In this document: positions 35,747 to 42,027 of the stretch, piece after piece
Layout of the letters: every line of letters starts with the position of its first letter
How positions within the stretch are numbered: position 1 is the stretch's first letter
Assembly: GCA_030611105.1 (NCBI GenBank)
Contig: JAUWQL010000013.1
Location: 1-42,027, forward strand
Origin: Bacteroidales bacterium
Lineage (GTDB): Bacteria; Bacteroidota; Bacteroidia; Bacteroidales; UBA12077
Length of the DNA stretch: 42,027 nt
Direction: 5' to 3'
Translations under genes and position numbers: made by a program
The notes under the pieces: model-generated
Databases searched by the model: none
Seen by the model: the letters and a program-made list of their open reading frames with translations, nothing else
Told to the model about the DNA's origin: nothing

Positions 35747-36898
35747 ATGAAACACCAAAGAATTACTCTCTTAATTTTAGTTTCTTTTTGTTTTAGTATT
35801 TTCGCTATATCACAGGATAAACAAGATTATGTTACTACAGAACAAATTATAAGTTCTTCGATTTTAGAGGTTGATTTTGATCGGATAAATTCGTTTAATC
35901 TTGAAAATCTGGAATTGCAGGCGTATATACTGTTTCTTAAAAAAGATTTTGAAAAAGCAGCAAAGTATTATTTGAATATTATTGAGCATAATATTGATGA
36001 TGCTAACTCTCTTTATCAATTAGCATGTTGTTACGCAATGATGAAAAATTCTGAGTATGCAAGCAATTTTTTAATAATGGCAATTAATGCCGGATACAAT
36101 AATTTTTCTAAAATTAAGGATGAAGAATGTTTTAAAGTGTTGGCAAATAATACAGGTTTTAAGAATACTCTATATGAAGTATTGAATTATGGTAAAGATT
36201 TGGGAGAAACTGTTTATGTGGATGCAAATGTTCTGATAAAATGTAGAGTTATTGTTCCTAAAAACTATAACCCAAATAAAAGCTATTCATTGTTAATTGG
36301 TTTACATGGTTTTGGTGGGAACGCTGAAGATTTTTGTATTATAAATAGTTACATAGAATCAGACGATTTTATTTATGTTGTACCTGAAGCTCCTTATTTA
36401 AAAGATGATATTGGGAATAGAAAATATCAATATTCGTGGGATTTTCGAGGATACAAAAAAGAATTATGGGAGAAAAGTGATCCTGCAGTAATGAAATATA
36501 TTATTAATGTTGTGGATCAAATGAATAGAAAGTATAAGATTGATAAAAATTATTTATTGGGTTTTTCTCAGGGAGCTGCGTATGCTTATGCAACGGGAAT
36601 AAAAAACTCAGATAAGATTGATGCTGTTATTGCTTTTGGGGGGAGATTACCAGACACAAAAATATATCCTTGGTTTATTTCAAATGAGGATTTAATAAAT
36701 GGGAAAGATCTTAAAATATTTATTGCTCATGGTAAAAATGATTCTGTAATAAGTTATAAAAAATCTAATGAGGCAAGAAAGAAACTATCAAAACTAAATT
36801 ATGATGTAGAATTATTGCTTTTTGAAGGAGGACATGTTGTTAATAAAGAAGCTTTTAATGAAGCTTTAAATTGGGTTGACAAAACCTTACATAAATAA
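35747..36898 (+). CDS. Secreted TPR-alpha/beta hydrolase (esterase-like)
   Basis: Signal peptide; TPR-like segment; LLIGLHGFGGNAEDF, nucleophile elbow GFSQGA, HGKNDSVI, GGHVV. Confidence 0.85.
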   Translation: MKHQRITLLILVSFCFSIFAISQDKQDYVTTEQIISSSILEVDFDRINSFNLENLELQAYILFLKKDFEKAAKYYLNIIEHNIDDANSLYQLACCYAMMKNSEYASNFLIMAINAGYNNFSKIKDEECFKVLANNTGFKNTLYEVLNYGKDLGETVYVDANVLIKCRVIVPKNYNPNKSYSLLIGLHGFGGNAEDFCIINSYIESDDFIYVVPEAPYLKDDIGNRKYQYSWDFRGYKKELWEKSDPAVMKYIINVVDQMNRKYKIDKNYLLGFSQGAAYAYATGIKNSDKIDAVIAFGGRLPDTKIYPWFISNEDLINGKDLKIFIAHGKNDSVISYKKSNEARKKLSKLNYDVELLLFEGGHVVNKEAFNEALNWVDKTLHK

Positions 36899-36924
36899 AA
36901 ACATCTCTGCGAAGAGATGCTTTT
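36897..36924. terminator. Hairpin terminator between convergent genes
   Basis: CATCTCT-GCGA-AGAGATG followed by CTTTTAT, flanked by A/T runs. Confidence 0.75.
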
Positions 36925-36944
36925 ATAAGAATTCTATTATTTGA

Positions 36945-37574
36945 TTATTTACTTAAATAATCTGCTATTCCTTCTTGAGTTGGCTTTAATGCTTTGTCGC
37001 CCTTTTTCCAGTTTACAGGACAAACTTCGCCGTTTTCTTCATAATATTGCAATGCATCAATCATTCGCAAAGCTTCATCGGTACTTCTTCCTAATGGCAT
37101 ATCGTTTACAACCTGATGGCGAACAACTCCTTCTTTGTCAATCAAGAACAAACCTCTATATGCCATAGGAGTTCCATTAAAAATACTTTCTCCGGTTTCA
37201 GAATAGTCGTAACTACCGGCAAGTACATCATAGTTTTCCGATATAGTTTTTGAAAGATCGGCAACAAGCGGATATTTTACGCCTTTTATACCTCCGTCTT
37301 TTAATTCTGTTTGTAACCATTTCCAATGCGAAAAAGCTGAATCAACAGAACAGCCAACAACTGCAACATTTCTTTCTTCAAATTCCGGCAGTCTTTCTTG
37401 AAATGCAAGAATTTCGGTTGGGCAAACAAAAGTAAAATCGGCTGGATAAAAATAAAATAACACATATTTTTCACCCAAATATTGTTCTAGCGAAAAATCT
37501 TCAACTATTTGGTTTCCTTTAATAACAGCACTCGTGTTAAACGAAGGTGCTTTTTTCCCTACTAATACAGACAT
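36945..37574 (-). CDS. 2-Cys peroxiredoxin (AhpC/Prx1-like)
   Basis: FYPADFTFVCPTEILAF, VDSAFSHWKW, C-terminal GEVCPVNWKKGDKAL. Confidence 0.95.
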   Translation of the reverse strand: MSVLVGKKAPSFNTSAVIKGNQIVEDFSLEQYLGEKYVLFYFYPADFTFVCPTEILAFQERLPEFEERNVAVVGCSVDSAFSHWKWLQTELKDGGIKGVKYPLVADLSKTISENYDVLAGSYDYSETGESIFNGTPMAYRGLFLIDKEGVVRHQVVNDMPLGRSTDEALRMIDALQYYEENGEVCPVNWKKGDKALKPTQEGIADYLSK

Positions 37575-37676
37575 AAAATAAAATTTTAAATGGTTTTTAA
37601 ATTAATTGTTTGTTACATTATAAGAGTAACCAGGCAAGTGGTTGCTTTGTTCACTAAGAAATATTATAAATGAATA

Positions 37677-39581
37677 TTAATCGTATTCTATGATATAAGG
37701 AGCAGTTGGTTCAAAATTTATTGGTTTCTGGTAGTTTTCTCCGGAAATTAGTAAATAAAAATGTTCTGAATCATTAGGAACAGTGGGATAATATGCAAAT
37801 CTTACTTGAACGGTTTTGAAAACTAAATTTTCGTTTCTAACCTTTATTCCCAGCCCAATTCCGGAATATAGTTTATTACTGAAAATTGATTTGTTTTCAG
37901 GGCCGATTAATCCAATATCGCCAAATCCGAAAAATAAAAATCTAAAGTTATATATGTATAAATTTGAAAACGCAATAAGTTCGGAATGAAATGAGACTTT
38001 CTGAATTCCAAATAAATAATCGCTTGATAAACCCCAAATGTCTTTGGTAGTTAAGTACACTTTTTCATCACTAAAACGATTAATCCCTCTTGTATAGTTT
38101 ACGCTTAGAAATTCGCGTAATTTTAATCGATTGAAATAGTGTAAGTTGCTAATAGCTTGTCCGGTAAAAGTAATAACACCCTGTTCGAGTTGATCGTCAT
38201 AATATAAACCACCGAATTCGCCATGAAAATTTAAGTAACCTATTTTGGGATAATAAATACCTCGTGATAGTCTTAAGCCCCAATATGGTCTTTTATAAAA
38301 TTCATCTTTTTCAAATCCTATATTAAATTGAACTAAACATCCAATAGGAATATCTTCGGTTTTACCAAAACCATATACTAGATTTGATTTGTAATATTTT
38401 TGTTGTGAAAATGCAATACCTGCCAGTATCATTTGATTGTCGTGATATTGGAAGTTGTATCTTTCACTTACCTCAGGACCCTTATAAAACGTATTGTTTA
38501 TATACCTTGCTCCAATTATAAGCCTTGTTCTGTTTTGGTATTGCAAATTGCTTGTTTTTAATAAAAATGAACGACCAAACCATATATCCTGAGTAGCATA
38601 ATTTAATCTTACATCTAATAATGTTGTATCTATCTTTTTAATGTTATTTAGCGAAGATGTTTGATAAAGCCTAAGTCCTCCTGCCCATTTAGTGTTATAT
38701 GAAAAGAAGGTTCGGTTTAATGTAATTCCAAACTTTTCTGTTTCAAATGCTTTTAAATATTGAATTCTTGATTTTACGAATGAGCCTCCTATATTATTTA
38801 TATTGTAATTAAATTCAAATCCTGTTGGTGGAATTTCATTTGTATTTAAATAAAGGCTACCATTCAATTTATGACCTAATCCGGCAAGATTATTTTCATA
38901 TAATTCTATTACACCGGATTCTAAACTAAACAAATCAACATAAAAACCTGCTGAATAAACATCTTTTGTTATTATAAGTATATCGACATAATCAGGTGAC
39001 CCGGGGATTTCTGCAATCTGAATTGATGCATCTTTTATATAATCCAACTGTCGAATTAATCTCTCATTATCAACTAATAAAATTGGGTTGATAGTATCTC
39101 CTGAATTGAAGAGAAGGTTGTTTCTAATAATAAATTCACGGGTTTTAACATGTGTATTATTTCCAAATCTGTTTATCCAACTGGTAGCTGTTGTTGTATC
39201 TTTTAAAGCAGGCCCAAATACGTCAAGTTTTACAATTTCTATATTCCTGATTTTTTTACCGGAATATAATCTGTAATATTCTTCATTTCTTAAATCTTCA
39301 ATACCTATAAATTTACCTGATGTAGGTTGGCTTATTAATAGAAGATTGAGAGCAGCTTTTGTTATTTTATTTTTTGAAGCTTTAGTTATTAGTGAATCGT
39401 AAAATTGATCATATTTTATTTGATTATTTATAAATAAACTGTCGTTGTGAAATGAGTCCTGATTATTCCATTCAATGGTGTCAGTTAAGTAATTACCATT
39501 GCTATTTATCTGACTTAATAACGTTAATGGAATTATTATTAAACAAAATAAAAAATAATATTTAATATCCTTAAGATTCAT
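37677..39581 (-). CDS. Outer-membrane protein, POTRA plus barrel (Omp85/BamA-like)
   Basis: Signal peptide; POTRA-like region (KIRNIEIVKLDVFGP...FIIRNNLLFNSGDTINPILLVDNERLIRQLDYIKDASIQI); long beta-barrel. Confidence 0.75.
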   Translation of the reverse strand: MNLKDIKYYFLFCLIIIPLTLLSQINSNGNYLTDTIEWNNQDSFHNDSLFINNQIKYDQFYDSLITKASKNKITKAALNLLLISQPTSGKFIGIEDLRNEEYYRLYSGKKIRNIEIVKLDVFGPALKDTTTATSWINRFGNNTHVKTREFIIRNNLLFNSGDTINPILLVDNERLIRQLDYIKDASIQIAEIPGSPDYVDILIITKDVYSAGFYVDLFSLESGVIELYENNLAGLGHKLNGSLYLNTNEIPPTGFEFNYNINNIGGSFVKSRIQYLKAFETEKFGITLNRTFFSYNTKWAGGLRLYQTSSLNNIKKIDTTLLDVRLNYATQDIWFGRSFLLKTSNLQYQNRTRLIIGARYINNTFYKGPEVSERYNFQYHDNQMILAGIAFSQQKYYKSNLVYGFGKTEDIPIGCLVQFNIGFEKDEFYKRPYWGLRLSRGIYYPKIGYLNFHGEFGGLYYDDQLEQGVITFTGQAISNLHYFNRLKLREFLSVNYTRGINRFSDEKVYLTTKDIWGLSSDYLFGIQKVSFHSELIAFSNLYIYNFRFLFFGFGDIGLIGPENKSIFSNKLYSGIGLGIKVRNENLVFKTVQVRFAYYPTVPNDSEHFYLLISGENYQKPINFEPTAPYIIEYD

Positions 39582-39608
39582 TTACTGTTATTAGAAAAAA
39601 ATATTGTT

Positions 39609-41252
39609 TTAGTTTAATCCAAGCATTTCTTTTCCCTGCTTAAATCTAATATCTCTTGGTATACCGGCAGCATTAATTCTGTCTAAATCTTTTTGTAAGA
39701 TTTCTTTAATTTTACCATCGGCTTCAACCCAGGCTTTAGCTTCTTCGTAATTTCCATCTCCCTGAATAATTAGGATTTTTTGAGCTAACTCATCCATGGC
39801 TGCTTTCATTTTCTCGAAATCAATCTTATATGTTCCGGTAGCTTCATCTCTGGTAAATGCATTTTTTTCCTGGAAGAAATAAAAACGCATCATATTAGCT
39901 TTTCCATGCGAGCTTGCAATACCAAAACGTGCCGAGCGGAAAATGCCAGCCATAAATGTTACAAAATTATCCATTAGTTCGCCACTTGATAATTCGCCCA
40001 TTTCGTATAGCTTAGTTACAACATAAAGTCCTAATATATCAGCTTTTCCTTCTTCAATTGATGTGTAGTAATTTTGCAAGGCTTCGCGTACAGTTTGGCT
40101 ACCATCAATAGTTCTTCCCAGTCCTAAACCATGGCCTACTTCGTGAAACATTGTATTTTCGAAGAAAGCATCAAATTTCACATGTTTTCTTTGATCTTCG
40201 TCAATTAATAAATCAGAAATTGGAACTAATATTTTGTCGAATTTAGCTCGCATTGAATTTTTCAATTGAAGTTTACGGCTTCCTTTATCTAATCTGACTT
40301 GTTCGTCGTTAGGGAGGTTAATAGCAATTGTTTTACTCCCTGCATTACAGTCGCCTGCATAAAAAACTGCATCATAAGCACCTAAGTCTGAATCGCTTCC
40401 CGGTGTTTCGCTTTTATATTCATCGGGTACCGGTAAATCTTTTTGGAATTGAGGAAGCAAAGCTGCAAATTTTTCCAGTTTTTTACTCCATTCCTTATCT
40501 TTAATTAAAATGAAAGATTCATGAGCAGCTTTATATCCGTATAATGCATCTTCGTAATTTTCGATCGGACCAACAATAAAATCAATATCATTTGTTTTCA
40601 TTTCCATCCATGCAATATCACTAGCGTAATAATCATCAGTTAACAGGGCTTCAGCTCTTAATTCCAGGTATTTTTTAAATCCTTCATCTTCTGCTAACTC
40701 TGCTGCTTTTTTAATTAATTCAACAGCTTTTTCTGTTTCTTCTTTAAATGCTTCATGATAAGGGATTGGATATAATTCACCTTCATCATCTCTGCGAATC
40801 AAGGTGTATAAGCTTGTTTTCTTTTCGAATTCAATTGCATCAAATTCTTCCTTAGTCATATCAACAGGGTAGAAGTTTGCTCCGGCTGGTTTTGGAATAC
40901 TATCAAAGAAAGGAATATTGTTATTTAGCCTTTCCCAGGGCCCAAAATTAATTTTTACAAATTCTTTTACAATTGGATCAGTTATACTATTGCATAGCTC
41001 TTCTTTATTTCCGTATGCTTCTTTCCAGAAAATGTCTTCCATTAATTTGGCGGCTTCGAATAAATAAACAAGCATTTCTTTTTGATTTTCAGATAAGTGG
41101 CTTATATCAGAAGTTAATTCTACTTCAATAAACTCATCTACTTTTTTCTGAATTTCATTTTCTGTTTCCATGGTTTTTGTTTGATTTCCACAACCTGCAA
41201 TAATTAAAATTGCAAAAACTGATAAAATAAATGATGAGATTTTTCGCTTCAT
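39609..41252 (-). CDS. M49 (dipeptidyl-peptidase III)-like zinc metallopeptidase lipoprotein
   Basis: Lipobox ILIIAGC; NTMFHEVGHGLGLGRT and EEGKADILGLY metal-binding motifs. Confidence 0.75.
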   Translation of the reverse strand: MKRKISSFILSVFAILIIAGCGNQTKTMETENEIQKKVDEFIEVELTSDISHLSENQKEMLVYLFEAAKLMEDIFWKEAYGNKEELCNSITDPIVKEFVKINFGPWERLNNNIPFFDSIPKPAGANFYPVDMTKEEFDAIEFEKKTSLYTLIRRDDEGELYPIPYHEAFKEETEKAVELIKKAAELAEDEGFKKYLELRAEALLTDDYYASDIAWMEMKTNDIDFIVGPIENYEDALYGYKAAHESFILIKDKEWSKKLEKFAALLPQFQKDLPVPDEYKSETPGSDSDLGAYDAVFYAGDCNAGSKTIAINLPNDEQVRLDKGSRKLQLKNSMRAKFDKILVPISDLLIDEDQRKHVKFDAFFENTMFHEVGHGLGLGRTIDGSQTVREALQNYYTSIEEGKADILGLYVVTKLYEMGELSSGELMDNFVTFMAGIFRSARFGIASSHGKANMMRFYFFQEKNAFTRDEATGTYKIDFEKMKAAMDELAQKILIIQGDGNYEEAKAWVEADGKIKEILQKDLDRINAAGIPRDIRFKQGKEMLGLN

Positions 41253-41370
41253 AATATTTAAATTTTAATAGGTTTTGTTTTAATGCTGCAAGATATAAAT
41301 AAATTAATAATCTATAGAAACAAAATGTATAGAATTTATTCCCGATTTTAGGATAATTGCGTTTTACGTC

Positions 41371-41901
41371 TTATTTCTTTTTTATTTCTCCAGCCTTCAT
41401 TAATGAATATTTTGCTGCTATCGGGCCAATTAATTCATGAATAATTGTTGCTCCCATAATTACGGTTAGTAATATTTCGGAAATTTCCTTAAATTCTTCA
41501 TTTTGGTATATGCTAAGTACCATTCCAATAACTATTCCGGCTTGTGGTAATAATCCCCCGGCTGTATATTTTCGGATAGAAGGATGAGCTTTTGAAACAC
41601 GTGCACCTATATTTGACCCCAGATATTTCCCAATTATTCGTAATATAACAAAAATGATTATTAAATATGCAGCATGTGGGATTGTTGTAATATCCAGGTG
41701 CAAACCACTTAACAAGAAAAATAAAAGAAATATAAATTCCTCAGTGTACCGTTCTATTACTTTGAATATTTTATCATGAAATTTACTTTTATTTGTAATC
41801 ACTGTTCCCATGGTCATACAGGCAAGCAATTCGCTAGTTTGTAACAATTTAGCTAATCCAACACATAAAATGATTAATGATAAAATAACACTAGTGTCCG
41901 G
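41371..41901 (-). pseudogene. C-terminal part of a Kef/Nha-type cation:proton antiporter, N-terminus missing
   Basis: Frame open from 41901 (stop TAA at 41902-41904) to 41371: ...VILSLIILCVGLAKLLQTSELLACMTMGTVITNKSKFHDKIFKVIERY...; no proper N-terminal half or start. Confidence 0.65.
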
Positions 41902-42027
41902 TTAAAGGTACAAAAAAATGGAAGAAGCCTTATAAAATAAACAAAAGCGTTCTTTGAAATATTTTTCGATTTGAAATCAAATTTTACAAAATTGATATCA
42001 GTTTTGCCATATGAATACAGGCAGAAC
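41892..42027 (+). mobile_element. Left end of an IS4-family-like insertion sequence (truncated by window)
   Basis: TAGTGTCCGGTTAAAGG end-like sequence interrupting the antiporter; ATG at 42011 reads MNTGR(T).., a start resembling Bacteroidota IS4-family transposases. Confidence 0.55.

Noticed and set aside
1-42027. hydE, hydF, sat, dsrAB, CRISPR-cas, rRNA and tRNA genes
   Set aside because: Looked for by recognisable motifs in the ORF translations and sequence; none seen in this window, which says nothing about the rest of the genome.

Overview
AT-rich bacterial window, most likely Bacteroidota. The basis is exact TAnnTTTG-type promoters, a SusC/CirA-like TonB receptor with an N-terminal carboxypeptidase-like domain, GxxExxY and S23 small ORFs, and an IS4-like end. 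Three blocks dominate. (1) ~1-9.3 kb: a trimeric NuoE/NuoF/HydA-type [FeFe]-hydrogenase operon, followed by a degenerate HydS-like H-cluster protein fused to a histidine kinase, two receiver proteins and the redox repressor Rex. Two tandem Rex-like operators lie in front of the operon. (2) ~10.4-18.9 kb: an ABC importer on the minus strand, divergent from a TM1266-like regulator / TonB receptor / hydG / two Cys-containing TM1266-like paralogs. A near-perfect Rex operator overlaps the promoter of the TM1266-TonB unit. (3) ~23.2-31.1 kb, minus strand: a complete aprB-aprA-qmoA-qmoB-qmoC gene set, the APS reductase / Qmo module of dissimilatory sulfur metabolism. Its gaps hold an S23 four-helix-bundle gene, a GxxExxY gene with clear terminal inverted repeats, and other repeats, and one palindromic element appears to sit in frame inside qmoB. 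The rest is housekeeping (ribF, tilS, pabB-like, peroxiredoxin, Omp85-like, M49-like peptidase) and an antiporter gene interrupted at the right edge by what looks like an IS4-family element. hydE, hydF, sat and dsrAB were not seen in the window.
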